Of a DNA stretch of 64,000 bases, positions 17,041 to 26,341 are shown in pieces. The translations under genes and the position numbers were made by a program. A model generated the notes under the pieces. It was not told the origin of the DNA and did not search any database. It was given only the letters and a program-made list of their open reading frames with translations. Every line of letters begins with the position of its first letter. Positions within the stretch are counted from its first letter, which is position 1. Source of the DNA: Promethearchaeia archaeon (GTDB lineage: Archaea; Asgardarchaeota; Lokiarchaeia; Sigyniarchaeales; SOKP01); assembly GCA_029856145.1 (NCBI GenBank), contig JAHQWK010000008.1:124001-188000 (forward strand), given 5' to 3'.

Positions 17041-17964
17041 ATGGAAGGCTTATTAAAAATTATCGTGAGCGGGCTTGACAATGCAGGTAAGACATCAATC
17101 TTAACAGCTTTAGATAAAAAGTATGATTTTGCGAAAGATATCCTTCAGCTCAAGCCAACTATTAGAGTTGAGTATCATAAGATGAATTTCTTGCGCAGCA
17201 ATTGTGTGATATGGGACATGGGTGGCCAAGAAACATATCGTGAGATTTACATTAATTACCAAGATGTTTATTTTGATGCTACTGATTTACTTATCTATGT
17301 AATTGATATTCAAGATCCAGAACGATTTGATAATTCACTTGAATATTTAAATGCGATTTTAACCTTTTTCTCAGAAAGTGAAATGGACGTTCCAATAATC
17401 ATAACTTTTCATAAATATGATCCTGAATTAAAGGCTGATGAAGAGATCCTCGCAAATATTGAAAAATTAAGGGAAAAAATATTAAATGAATATCCTGATA
17501 TAAATATATTATTTCAGCAGTCGTCCATTTATGATATTATTTCTATTGTCCAGCTAGTTTCATATGGTCTTTCTGTGTTTGATAAAAAGTTTTTTGAACT
17601 TTCAGAATTATTGGAATATTATTTGGAAATTTTTAATAGTCAAGCTCTAATCGTATTTGATCGTAATGGGATCATTATTTCTGAATATTACAATGATATT
17701 GAACCAGAAGTCTATGTTGAGTTGTTAGATTCAATTAAAGAACATATCTTCTTACTTAAGCGGATGGAAGAGGAAAAAATTGAAGGAAATTTTGATTTTA
17801 CCTCAACTGAAGGTATACTCTTTTCCTATTTACTCAGAAAGAAAATAAAGAATGAAATGTTTTTCGTGTCAGCAGTACTTAGAGAACAGCAAAAAGAGAA
17901 TTTCTTTGAAAAATTCCCTGCTTTTCTTGATGATTTAGTTAAGATTTTAGAGCAAATAATATAA
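17041..17964 (+). CDS. Rag/Gtr-like small GTPase with C-terminal roadblock-like domain
   Basis: G1 P-loop GLDNAGKTS lies at residues 11-19, a switch-I threonine in KPTIRVEY, G3 WDMGGQETYRE near residue 58 with the catalytic glutamine, and G4 reads FHKYDPE near residue 123. HKxD instead of NKxD is the Rag/Gtr signature. After residue about 190 the chain continues with LEIFNSQALIVFDRNGIIISEYYND and a further alpha/beta stretch to 307 aa, the strand-helix pattern of the longin/roadblock dimerisation domain that follows the G domain in eukaryotic Rag proteins. The gene is monocistronic behind 230 bp of AT-rich DNA. Probably cytoplasmic or membrane-peripheral. Confidence 0.8.
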   Translation: MEGLLKIIVSGLDNAGKTSILTALDKKYDFAKDILQLKPTIRVEYHKMNFLRSNCVIWDMGGQETYREIYINYQDVYFDATDLLIYVIDIQDPERFDNSLEYLNAILTFFSESEMDVPIIITFHKYDPELKADEEILANIEKLREKILNEYPDINILFQQSSIYDIISIVQLVSYGLSVFDKKFFELSELLEYYLEIFNSQALIVFDRNGIIISEYYNDIEPEVYVELLDSIKEHIFLLKRMEEEKIEGNFDFTSTEGILFSYLLRKKIKNEMFFVSAVLREQQKENFFEKFPAFLDDLVKILEQII

Positions 17965-17990
17965 ACTAAATTAAAGGGAAAAGAATAATA

Positions 17991-19091
17991 TTAATCTATA
18001 TTTAGAAGACTTCGAGCTTTATCTATTAGTTTTTCTTTTTTCTTTTTATGGCTTTTTATGAATTTTAATACTTTCTCAACACATTCTTGTTTATGATCAC
18101 CACACATCAATTCACCTTTAACACACATTTCAAAGTCCTTGGCTAATTTTTCATCATCTTCTTCAAAGTGATACATGAGTATCTTATAAATCATGCATTT
18201 CTGAGGTTCACCACCTAATTCCTTCTGTTCCTTAAGATTTTTTCTGCCACCAGTAAGCGCTCCTTTAACCTTCTTTTCAATTGATTCTAGCGATTCATTA
18301 AACGTGAAGTAACTGTTTGGATGCCTTTTAGCCATTTTTTCGGAACCATCAATTCCCGCTAATAGATAATGATAAGTAGCGCCTGGCAAGAAAAATTTCT
18401 TATAATTTCTTCTGGTTAAATCCCTAGTAAGACGAATATGAGGATCTTGATCTATTCCTACAGGTACAAGAGTCGGTTGAGGCCCTTCTCTTACTTGTGG
18501 AAGTATGATATCTCCTACTTGAACCAATGAGGAAATGTAAAGACCAAATGTTCGCTCACCATAAATTGCTTTTAACATATTCTGTGTGACTAACCTACTA
18601 ACCTTAAAACAAATATCTTTGACTTTTGGCTCTAGTGATTGTCTCCAAATATATGCTTTTTCTGGAGATGGGTCCAAACCGAGTGCTAATATATCTGCAA
18701 GATTATCTACCGCCGTTATTTCTGCTTCCTCCCATGGTATTCCATTGTCTTCCCAACTTTCAATATCTGCAATTCCATAATACGCTTTTCCTCCCATTTT
18801 CTGAAATTCTACGATCTCTAAGGCTGTAGTTGATGTTCCTAAATGAAATGGTCCAGAAGGTTTAATTCCGCTCATTACTGCCCATGGTTGACCTTTTTCT
18901 ATAGCCTTGAAAATAAGGCCTAAATCGCGATGTCCAAAAATGATTTTTCTTCTAATAAATCGATTCTCTATCATTTTTTGTCTAAGAGATTCTGATATTT
19001 CCTCGATCCCAAACTTTTTAATTAATCTAGTATAATCTTCTTCTTCGATTGCTGAGCCTCCCCAAGGATCTATTTTAAAATCGTCGACCAT
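17991..19091 (-). CDS. trpS: tryptophanyl-tRNA synthetase, archaeal type
   Basis: Charges tRNA-Trp. The N-terminal leader DPWGGSAIEEEDYTRLIKKFGI ... RRKIIFGHRDLGLI is typical of archaeal/eukaryotic TrpRS. The class-I HIGH motif appears as GPFHLGTST near residue 81, GIDQDPHIRLTRD near residue 213 is the TrpRS-specific block, and the KMSKS loop reads EKMAKRHP near residue 255. The length of 366 aa is normal. It starts at an ATG. It is convergent with the Rag-like gene. Confidence 0.93.
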   Translation of the reverse strand: MVDDFKIDPWGGSAIEEEDYTRLIKKFGIEEISESLRQKMIENRFIRRKIIFGHRDLGLIFKAIEKGQPWAVMSGIKPSGPFHLGTSTTALEIVEFQKMGGKAYYGIADIESWEDNGIPWEEAEITAVDNLADILALGLDPSPEKAYIWRQSLEPKVKDICFKVSRLVTQNMLKAIYGERTFGLYISSLVQVGDIILPQVREGPQPTLVPVGIDQDPHIRLTRDLTRRNYKKFFLPGATYHYLLAGIDGSEKMAKRHPNSYFTFNESLESIEKKVKGALTGGRKNLKEQKELGGEPQKCMIYKILMYHFEEDDEKLAKDFEMCVKGELMCGDHKQECVEKVLKFIKSHKKKKEKLIDKARSLLNID

Positions 19092-19241
19092 GCTTTATTT
19101 CACTCTTTTCATATTTGTTGATATTAAAAATATATACAGAATAATAAATTTTGATACATTTGAATTAAGTTCCAAAAAGTCTATAAAAATTGATGTTAAA
19201 AAATTTTCAATGAAAGTTTTATAAAATGAAATTTTTCTAAA

Positions 19242-19251
19242 CTTTTATATA
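19242..19251 (+). promoter_or_regulatory. putative TATA box for the Lrp/AsnC gene
   Basis: CTTTTATATA lies 64 bp before the ATG at 19315, in a very AT-rich gap. It resembles an archaeal TATA element, but the AT content makes chance matches common, and the implied leader of about 40 nt is only a guess. Confidence 0.3.
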
Positions 19252-19314
19252 GTTCTCAAAATAAAATATATTGATCGAACTTAAACTTCGTAATTATATT
19301 AAGGTTTGTTCTTA

Positions 19315-19773
19315 ATGAAGAAAGAGAAAGCCCTGGACGAAATCGACCGGAATATACTCAGAATTTTGCAGGGAAATGCTAGAACATCCTATAGAGAGAT
19401 CCAAGATAAATTGGGCATTTCAATAGGAACTATTCACAATCGAATTTCGAAGTTAAAAAAGAATAGTGTGATTGAGGGATATACTTTACGCTTAAACAAT
19501 GAGAAATTGGGTTATAAATTAGCTTTCCTCATAAGAATCAATTGTGATGGTAAATTTACTGAGGAAATCTTAAATGACCTTACGCAAATTCCTGAAGTAT
19601 GTTCCATCTTTCATACAACTGGAGAACAGTCAGCAGCATTAATTTGTCGTTTCAAAGAAAGTGATGATGTCCATGAATTCATTCGAAATCTAAATCAAAA
19701 AGAATATATTACACGAACGAATTCAAATATGATTCTTAAAGAGTACAAAAACACTTCTTTCGTAGAAATTTAA
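19315..19773 (+). CDS. Lrp/AsnC-family transcriptional regulator
   Basis: A 152-aa protein with the two Lrp domains: an N-terminal winged helix (LDEIDRNILRILQGNARTSYREIQDKLGISIGTIHNRISKLK) and a C-terminal RAM ligand-binding/oligomerisation domain (TQIPEVCSIFHTTGEQSAALICRF). The ORF track starts at a TTG (19306); the ATG at 19315 (MKKEKALDEID) fits the family better. It lies 114 bp before the thermosome gene on the same strand, with a separate TATA-like element between them. The effector is unknown, presumably an amino acid or other small metabolite. Confidence 0.9.
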   Translation: MKKEKALDEIDRNILRILQGNARTSYREIQDKLGISIGTIHNRISKLKKNSVIEGYTLRLNNEKLGYKLAFLIRINCDGKFTEEILNDLTQIPEVCSIFHTTGEQSAALICRFKESDDVHEFIRNLNQKEYITRTNSNMILKEYKNTSFVEI

Positions 19774-19842
19774 ATTTTTTAATTAAAGTAATTTTATTTT
19801 TAATATTTCCATAAACTTTTTTTAATTTTGTGATTTAGAGAT

Positions 19843-19852
19843 CTATATAAAT
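19843..19852 (+). promoter_or_regulatory. putative TATA box of the thermosome gene
   Basis: CTATATAAAT stands 35 bp before the thermosome ATG, which would place a transcription start near 19870 and a leader of about 15 nt containing GAAGTGA ahead of the ATG. The position and sequence fit a strong archaeal promoter, as expected for an abundant chaperonin. Confidence 0.55.
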
Positions 19853-19886
19853 AAAGTTTTAAAATTACATTAAAGAAGTGAAATAG

Positions 19887-21464
19887 ATGAGCAATGTTCC
19901 AATAATCATTTTAAAGGAAGGAACAGAGGAAGTTCGTGAGAGAGAAGCGCGAAAACAGAATATTACAGCAATGGTCGCGATCGCTGAGACTGTACGTTCC
20001 ACACTAGGCCCTAAAGGAATGTCAAAAATGCTTGTTGATTCAATGGGCGATGTTACTATTACTAATGATGGCGCAGAGATTCTTAAGAACCTTGATATCG
20101 AAAATATAGCAGCGAATATGATGGTTAATGTAGCAAAATCCATTGATGATGATATCGGTGATGGAACTACATCAGCAGTAATTTTTTCTGCTGCTTTATT
20201 AAATAATGCTTTAGAATTGATTGAACAAGATATTCATCCAAAACCTATTACTCATGGATATAAACTAGCAGCTGATAAAGCGCTTGCTATAATTAAAGAA
20301 ATTGCGGTAAAAATTACGAGTGATAATGATGAGGTTCTTAAAGACGCCGCTAAAACTGCAATGAATGCCAAAGAAATTGCTCCGTTAAAAGATTTTTTTT
20401 CAGATTTAGCATTAAGAGCAATGAAACAAATTACAGATGATGATGGAAAAACATTTAACAAAGTAAGCAATGTAAAAATCGTAAAAGCTCCAGGAAAATC
20501 CCTTAAAGAAACAGAATTAATTAATGGAGTCTACACTCAAAAAGACAAAGTAAATTCTATGATGCCAGATACTATAAAAGATGCAAAGATCGCTGTTATT
20601 AGAAGAAAATTAGATGTAAAAAAGACAGAATTTGATGCCCAAATTCGGATCTCTAGTCCCTCTGAAATCCAAAAATTCCTCGACCAAGAAGATAAAATAC
20701 TCACAGATTACTTAAAAATATTTAAGGACTTAGGAGTTAATTTGATTGTAAATAGTAGTGACGTTTCCGATAAATTTGGTGCCTTTTTAGCAAGGGAAGG
20801 AATTGCAGCTATTAAAAATGTTGGTGAGAGTGATTATAAATCGATTTTAAAAGCTGTTGGCGCTAAACTTGTTGATGATTTATCATCCCTCTCAGAGGAC
20901 GATTTAGGGTTTGCCGAAAAAGTACATTTTGAAAAATTAGGTGATGATGAATATACATTATTCTCAGGGTGTAAAAATCCTAAATCAGTTTCTATCTTAC
21001 TCAAAGGTGGGCTTGATAAGATTCTTAGTACCGCGGAAGTCTCTTTACACGATGTATTATCAGTTATTGCTAAAATAATAGATACAAAAGCAGTTGTAGC
21101 AGGAGGAGGAGCAATTTACATTGAACTTGCCAAAAGGATTAGAGCATATGCAAATGAAATTAGTGGAAAAGAGCAGCTAGCTGTAAATGCATTTGCCTTA
21201 GCTCTTGAAGAGATCCCAAAGACGTTAATAAGGAATGCCGGATTAGAAGAAATCGAAAAATTAACTGAATTAAGAGCAGCTCATAAAACTGATGATGACA
21301 AATGGGTGGGAATTGATACCATTACAAATACTATCGGAGATAATTTTGAAAAGGGAATCGTTGAGCCTGCAGAACTAATCAATCATATCATAAAATCTGG
21401 GAGCGAATTAGCTAACTTAATCTTGAGAGTAGACAGAATTATTAGTGCTAAAGGTAGCAGATAA
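19887..21464 (+). CDS. thermosome subunit (group II chaperonin)
   Basis: ATP-driven double-ring folding chamber subunit. Classic blocks: RSTLGPKGMSKMLVD near residue 35, VTITNDGAEILKNLDIE near residue 52, DDDIGDGTTSAVIFSAALL near residue 85 with the ATP-binding GDGTT, and VVAGGGAIYIELAKRIR near residue 400. The length of 525 aa is slightly short because the C-terminus stops at RVDRIISAKGSR without the flexible GGM-rich tail seen in many thermosomes. Only one subunit is in the window; others may be elsewhere. It starts at an ATG with a nearby TATA box. Confidence 0.96.
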   Translation: MSNVPIIILKEGTEEVREREARKQNITAMVAIAETVRSTLGPKGMSKMLVDSMGDVTITNDGAEILKNLDIENIAANMMVNVAKSIDDDIGDGTTSAVIFSAALLNNALELIEQDIHPKPITHGYKLAADKALAIIKEIAVKITSDNDEVLKDAAKTAMNAKEIAPLKDFFSDLALRAMKQITDDDGKTFNKVSNVKIVKAPGKSLKETELINGVYTQKDKVNSMMPDTIKDAKIAVIRRKLDVKKTEFDAQIRISSPSEIQKFLDQEDKILTDYLKIFKDLGVNLIVNSSDVSDKFGAFLAREGIAAIKNVGESDYKSILKAVGAKLVDDLSSLSEDDLGFAEKVHFEKLGDDEYTLFSGCKNPKSVSILLKGGLDKILSTAEVSLHDVLSVIAKIIDTKAVVAGGGAIYIELAKRIRAYANEISGKEQLAVNAFALALEEIPKTLIRNAGLEEIEKLTELRAAHKTDDDKWVGIDTITNTIGDNFEKGIVEPAELINHIIKSGSELANLILRVDRIISAKGSR

Positions 21465-21615
21465 TATGTTTTATAATAGTTAAATAGAATTATTTTTTAT
21501 TTTCTTTTTTTTATATTCAATCTTTTAATTTTAGGATATACCATAAGAAATCATCTTAGAAAACTAAAAAAATCAAAAAAGAAAAATTAAAAGTATAATT
21601 GCTATTTGAAATAAT

Positions 21616-23487
21616 ATGGAAATTATTGATAAAAAAAATTTGGAAAAAATAAAGGCTCTCAATAATCAATTTGTTTTAAAGGTTGTTGATGAGTTTATTT
21701 CTCTTTGTAAGCCTTTAAAAGTCACTGTTATAACAGACTCTCAAGAAGATATTGATTATGTAAGAAACAGAGCTATTGAGCTTAGTGAAGAAACAAAACT
21801 GAGTTTAAAAGGGCATACTGTACATTATGATGGGTTCTTCACAATGAGTAATCATGATCAAGCTAGAGATAAAGGAAATACTCAGGTTTTGGTACCTAAA
21901 GATGAAGAAGGTTCATATCCTTGGATAAATACGATGGAAAGAGAAAAGGGATTAAAAGAAGTCTTGGATATCATGGATGGATGTATGAAAGGCCATGAAT
22001 GTGTAATAAGGTTTTTTTGCTTAGGCCCAAAAAACTCCAAATTTTCAATTCTTGCACTTCAATTAACAGATTCTTTTTACGTTGCCCATTCAGAAGATCT
22101 TCTTTATAGAGCAGGCTATGAAGAATTCAGAAAACTCAACGGATCCGATGATTTCTTCTATTTTATACATTCTTCTGGAGAATTAACTGGTAAGCCACCA
22201 GTTACAAAAAATCTCGATAAAAGGAGAATCTATATAGACTTAAAAGAAGGACGTGTACTCTCAGTAAATAATCAATATGCAGGAAATTCACTTGGATTAA
22301 AAAAACTTGCTTTAAGATTAGCAATTTATAAAGCTAATAATGAAGATTGGTTAACAGAGCACTATTTTATAATGGGGGTTCATCCAAAAGGAAAAAATCG
22401 AACTTCATTCTTCTGTGGTGCATTTCCTTCTGCATGTGGCAAAACCAGTACCGCAATGTTACCAGGGCAAACTATAGTTGGAGATGATATAGCTTATCTT
22501 CGAGTTTGGGAGGATGGTTATGCTCATTCGGTAAACATTGAGAGAGGAATTTTTGGAATTATCAAAGATGTAAATGCTAAAAACGATCCTGTTATATTTG
22601 ATGCACTGACAACTCCTAGAGAAACTATTTTTTCTAATGTGCTAGTTAAAGATGGAAAACCTTATTGGATTGGAGATGGAAGTACAATCCCAGATGGAGG
22701 ACATAATTATTCAGGTAATTGGAATAAAGGAAAAAAAGATAAGAATGGGAGAGATATACCTCTCGCACATCCAAATGCTCGCTATACAATTCGTATTGAA
22801 GAATTGAATAATGCTGATCCTAATCTCCATAAACCAGATGGAGTACCAGTACATGGTATTTTTTATGGAGGGCGCGATAGTGATACAATGCCCCCAGTAA
22901 TTGAAAGTCTTGATTGGGAGCATGGAGTTTTCTTGGGTGCCTCAATTGAATCAGAAACTACTTCTGCTACGTTAGGTGAGGAGGGAGTAAGAATGAAGCA
23001 GCCTATGGCCAATCTAGACTTTATGGTTGTTAGTTTGGGAAAATATATCAAAAATCACCAAGTCTTTGGCAACAGGTTAGAACATTGTCCAAAAGTATTT
23101 GCTACTAATTATTTTCTTAAAAACAAAGAAGGAAAATATTTAAACGGTATTTTAGATAAATTATGTTGGGTAATCTGGGCAGAGGGTCGAGTTCATAATG
23201 ACTTTAATGCTATAAAAACGCCCATTGGCAATATACCCAAATATTTAGATTTAAAAACACTGTTTAAACAATATCTTGATAAAGATTATAAAGAAGAGGA
23301 TTACATTAAACAATTTTCTATAAGACCTAAAAAAATATTAGAAAAATTAGATCGTATTGAAGCTATGTATAAAAAAGAAAAGGACGTCCCAGAATTTTTC
23401 TGGAATATCTTTAATAATCAAAAAAATCTTTTAATAAATTTAAAAAATAAGTCTGATTCTGAAGAAATCTCTCCCTTATTATTTTAA
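21616..23487 (+). CDS. pckG: phosphoenolpyruvate carboxykinase (GTP)
   Basis: Interconverts oxaloacetate and PEP with GTP/GDP, linking C4 acids to gluconeogenesis. GTP-class features are visible: FFCGAFPSACGKTSTAMLPG near residue 266 (kinase-1 loop with the hyper-reactive cysteine), VGDDIAYLRV (kinase-2, metal site), VNIERGIFGIIKDVN and FATNYFLK. The length of 623 aa is typical. It starts at an ATG. It has its own promoter region 150 bp after the thermosome gene. Confidence 0.95.
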   Translation: MEIIDKKNLEKIKALNNQFVLKVVDEFISLCKPLKVTVITDSQEDIDYVRNRAIELSEETKLSLKGHTVHYDGFFTMSNHDQARDKGNTQVLVPKDEEGSYPWINTMEREKGLKEVLDIMDGCMKGHECVIRFFCLGPKNSKFSILALQLTDSFYVAHSEDLLYRAGYEEFRKLNGSDDFFYFIHSSGELTGKPPVTKNLDKRRIYIDLKEGRVLSVNNQYAGNSLGLKKLALRLAIYKANNEDWLTEHYFIMGVHPKGKNRTSFFCGAFPSACGKTSTAMLPGQTIVGDDIAYLRVWEDGYAHSVNIERGIFGIIKDVNAKNDPVIFDALTTPRETIFSNVLVKDGKPYWIGDGSTIPDGGHNYSGNWNKGKKDKNGRDIPLAHPNARYTIRIEELNNADPNLHKPDGVPVHGIFYGGRDSDTMPPVIESLDWEHGVFLGASIESETTSATLGEEGVRMKQPMANLDFMVVSLGKYIKNHQVFGNRLEHCPKVFATNYFLKNKEGKYLNGILDKLCWVIWAEGRVHNDFNAIKTPIGNIPKYLDLKTLFKQYLDKDYKEEDYIKQFSIRPKKILEKLDRIEAMYKKEKDVPEFFWNIFNNQKNLLINLKNKSDSEEISPLLF

Positions 23488-23512
23488 AAAGCATTTAACT
23501 TAAAAAAAGCAA

Positions 23513-24193
23513 TTAAACTAAATATTTTAACCCAGATCTCACTTTATAACTTTTTTTTATCCTATCAAGTTCAATAAATCGTTTAATTTCCAAATTATTT
23601 AAGAAATCTCGCATTTGTATTTTATCTTTTTTCAATTCTTCGGCTAAACCTTCAATATCAGTTTCATAAGTACGTAGTGTTTGAAGTAATGATGAATATT
23701 CTTCAAAAACATGGTTGACTAAATAAGTAATAGATTCTTTTATGTTTAAACTAGTTTTTGTGCTTGTTGGAAACATTTTGTTATCTTCGGGTAAATAATT
23801 TTGTGAGCGAATTACTTCTGGAGGTCGAGCACCTTCAATATCCTGTTTATTTGCTAAAAAGATTATTGGAGTATTTGGAGGTAATATTTTTCTTATTGAA
23901 TTTAATATCATAATTGCACTATCATCTTTTTCAGGAGAAGCAGCATCAAAGAGAAAAATGACTCCATCTGAGCCACTCGTACAAATACTTCTCATAACTG
24001 AAAATCTTAAAAGCCCTGGTGTTCCAAACAAAAATACATCGAACCCGTTTAGTTTTACACTCCCTAAATCCATCGCAACGGTGTAAAACTTCTCATCTTT
24101 ACCTTTTGCTTCCACATTCATTGCATTATCATCTAGAGCCTTTATATAACTTGATTTTCCCGATTGTAGTGGCCCAGAAACTAAAATTTTTAT
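23513..24193 (-). CDS. small GTPase, COG2229/Srp102-like, no canonical start codon
   Basis: The ORF track begins at the ATG at 24121, but the frame stays open upstream to a TAA at 24212-24214 and encodes IKILVSGPLQSGKSSYIKALD, a complete P-loop that the short form would lose. No ATG, GTG or TTG occurs in that extension. GGTGA at 24201-24205 lies 7 nt before an ATA codon at 24193, so initiation at ATA (or the ATT at 24187) is the simplest reading. Other motifs: FLFGTPGLLRF in place of DxxGQ, FLFDAASPEKDD, and G4 LANKQD. The C-terminal tail is helical. Alternatives are a lost start (dying gene) or a base error. Confidence 0.7.
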   Translation of the reverse strand: MKILVSGPLQSGKSSYIKALDDNAMNVEAKGKDEKFYTVAMDLGSVKLNGFDVFLFGTPGLLRFSVMRSICTSGSDGVIFLFDAASPEKDDSAIMILNSIRKILPPNTPIIFLANKQDIEGARPPEVIRSQNYLPEDNKMFPTSTKTSLNIKESITYLVNHVFEEYSSLLQTLRTYETDIEGLAEELKKDKIQMRDFLNNLEIKRFIELDRIKKSYKVRSGLKYLV

Positions 24194-24205
24194 TATTATT
24201 TCACC

Positions 24206-24901
24206 AAACTTTTAATAATGCAATTGAAACTTGATTTTACTTTACTTATTTTTATATTTAAAAGGATAATATACTTGGATAATATATTTTATTTTTTATT
24301 AAATAGTTAATTTGTGGTAAAATATTAAAATCTTAACTTTCATTTCAAGTTTTTGAAGACCTTTACTATAATAATTTATACATAAATTGAATTGGATTTT
24401 ATAAATCCTTTAAAAAAAGAGAATATGAATTTTCATACAGGTTTACCTTTTATTTTTTCTTCTTTGTTAACTAAATTTTATTACATCTTTTAATATCAGA
24501 ATTTTTGTTAAAAAAACTCTATGAAAATACTATAAATCGCATATTTCTTACAAAATAAAAATAGAATTTTGAATGATTTTCCCAATTTAAGAATTTTATT
24601 TTTTTAATCATATTATTCCAAAAATAACTCTCTCTCATGATATTTTGAATTAATATTCAATATCGACAACTTAAAAAGTAAAAAATTCCTAAATTAATAC
24701 TTTTTTCTTACTAATTTTTCGAAATGACAAATGAAAATGTCGGAGATTTTAAAAAAAGTTACTAAAATCCGAAATGGTAAAGAATCTTTAAATATTAAGA
24801 TCGATCTAAATTCTAATATTGAAAAATATTATTGTAATCCTTAAAAATATAATAAATATATTATTAAAAATATCAATATTTATAAAAGTAGATAATTAGC
24901 A
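24206..24901. other. long AT-rich intergenic region without a supported gene
   Basis: About 700 bp between the divergent GTPase gene and hdrC. It has many stops in all frames and numerous TATA-like strings. The only coding-like item is a 37-codon frame at 24731-24844 (+) starting MKMSEILKKVTKIRNGKESL, which has no recognisable family and may be chance or a gene remnant. I see no tRNA, palindrome or repeat. Its size suggests regulatory input for the Hdr/Met operon. Confidence 0.5.
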
Positions 24902-24910
24902 TTTAAAATA
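24902..24910 (+). promoter_or_regulatory. putative TATA box of the hdr-met operon
   Basis: TTTAAAATA lies 34 bp before the hdrC ATG, which predicts transcription starting about 10-15 nt before the start codon. No clear ribosome site precedes hdrC, consistent with a near-leaderless message. AT-richness weakens the call. Confidence 0.4.
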
Positions 24911-24943
24911 GATTATATTAATCAGATTATGGTTTAAGAAATT

Positions 24944-25450
24944 ATGCAAACGGTGGATTTTGAATTTCGAAATGAGCTTATCAAGGAAGATTTCTCATTA
25001 AATTATTGTTATCAGTGTGGAACTTGTTCCAGCGCATGTCCTGTAGCTTTTATAACTAATGGTGAATATAATCCCCGAAAAATTATAGAACAATCACTTT
25101 TAGGACTTAAAGACTTATTAATAAAAGATCAAAAACCTAATGTGTGGTTATGCTGTACATGCCAGATGTGTGTTGAAGAGTGTCCCCAAAACGTTTTTTT
25201 AACAGAAATTTTTGAGAAGATTAAAAACAGAATTGTAGTTTTAGGGGAGCCTTATCCTGAAACTTATAAAGTACAAGCAAAGAGTGTATTAGAAAATGGT
25301 TTAGCGATACCACTTACACAACCAATTATTCGTAGAAGAGATCAATTAGGACTTCCAAAGATAGAGTCTGCGAATATTGAAGAGATAACCAAATTATTAA
25401 ATGCTACAAATTTTGAAAAAAAAATAAATTTAATGGGGGAAAACAAATAA
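24944..25450 (+). CDS. hdrC: heterodisulfide reductase subunit C-like iron-sulfur protein
   Basis: A 168-aa electron-transfer subunit with two [4Fe-4S] motifs: CYQCGTCSSACPVAF near residue 24 and CCTCQMCVEECPQNVF near residue 68. Both have the 2-2-3 cysteine spacing of HdrC, which passes electrons from HdrA to HdrB. There is no membrane segment, so it is the soluble HdrABC type. It is the first gene of a same-strand run through metF and ends 1 bp before hdrB. The partner disulfide or other acceptor cannot be read from sequence. Confidence 0.92.
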   Translation: MQTVDFEFRNELIKEDFSLNYCYQCGTCSSACPVAFITNGEYNPRKIIEQSLLGLKDLLIKDQKPNVWLCCTCQMCVEECPQNVFLTEIFEKIKNRIVVLGEPYPETYKVQAKSVLENGLAIPLTQPIIRRRDQLGLPKIESANIEEITKLLNATNFEKKINLMGENK

Positions 25451-25451
25451 A

Positions 25452-26321
25452 ATGTCATATAACTACTTTTTAGGATGTGTAATTCCTGGAAGACTCCCGT
25501 TTATAGAAGCTTCTGCTCGAAAAGCATTTGAAGAAATTGGCATTAAGGTTGGAGATCAAGCTAAATGTTCGTGCTGTCCGGATCCAACTGGAACAGCTCA
25601 ATTAGATCATGAATCTTTCTTGGCTTTAGGAGCAAGAAACTTATGTCTTTTTGAAGAAAATAATAGTAATATATTAAGTCTTTGTTCTGGCTGTACAGAA
25701 ACTCTTAAAACAGTTAAACATATTTTAGATAATGATAATGATAAGAAAAAAGAAATTAATTCGAAATTAAGTGCAATAGGAAAAAATTATAAAGGAAATG
25801 CTGAAATTAAACATTTTGCTGAAGTATTATACGAAAATATTGACAAAATTAAGGAAAAAGTTAAAAAACCTTTAAAAGATCTAAAAGTTGCAGGTCATCC
25901 CGGTTGCCATTATCTAAGACCATCTGAAATAATAAATTGGGATGATCCACTCAATCCTAAAACATTAGATGAATTAATAGAAGCAATTGGAGCAGATCCC
26001 GTTGATTATAGTTTGAAAAATGATTGTTGTGGTAATCCAGTTGAAAAGTCTGATAAAGATATATCTTTAAGTATGTTAGAAAATAAACTCCAAAGCATGA
26101 GAGAAGCAGGAGCAGACTGTATTGTTTGTGTCTGTCCAGCATGCTATCAGCAATTTGATTTCAATCAGAGAGAAGTAAATAAAAAGAAAAATACTGAATA
26201 TAATTTTCCTGTTTTTTACATAACCGAGTTAATTGATTTAGCACTAGGAATGGATACGGAAGGACTTGGATTAAATTTCCATAGAATTAAAGTTAATGAA
26301 ATTTTAGAAAAAATTACTTAA
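25452..26321 (+). CDS. hdrB: heterodisulfide reductase subunit B-like protein (two CCG domains)
   Basis: The catalytic subunit of Hdr carries two cysteine-rich CCG domains binding non-cubane [4Fe-4S] clusters. Both are intact: FLGCVIPGRLP ... CSCCPDP ... LCSGCTETL in the N-terminal half and GHPGCHYLRP ... NDCCGNPV ... CVCPACYQQ in the C-terminal half. The length of 289 aa is normal. It begins with an ATG 1 bp after hdrC. In methanogens the substrate is CoM-S-S-CoB; in a non-methanogen next to metVF the acceptor may differ. Confidence 0.93.
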   Translation: MSYNYFLGCVIPGRLPFIEASARKAFEEIGIKVGDQAKCSCCPDPTGTAQLDHESFLALGARNLCLFEENNSNILSLCSGCTETLKTVKHILDNDNDKKKEINSKLSAIGKNYKGNAEIKHFAEVLYENIDKIKEKVKKPLKDLKVAGHPGCHYLRPSEIINWDDPLNPKTLDELIEAIGADPVDYSLKNDCCGNPVEKSDKDISLSMLENKLQSMREAGADCIVCVCPACYQQFDFNQREVNKKKNTEYNFPVFYITELIDLALGMDTEGLGLNFHRIKVNEILEKIT

Positions 26322-26341
26322 AAGGTAGGAAGTGTTCTAAT

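Noticed and set aside
24731-24844. 37-codon ORF in the long gap before hdrC
   Set aside because: Plausible composition but no independent support; recorded only as part of the intergenic entry.
24194-24943. tRNA or structured RNA in the largest intergenic gap
   Set aside because: No GC-rich stem, T-loop-like GTTCRA sequence or CCA-adjacent acceptor was found there, nor in the other gaps I scanned by eye.
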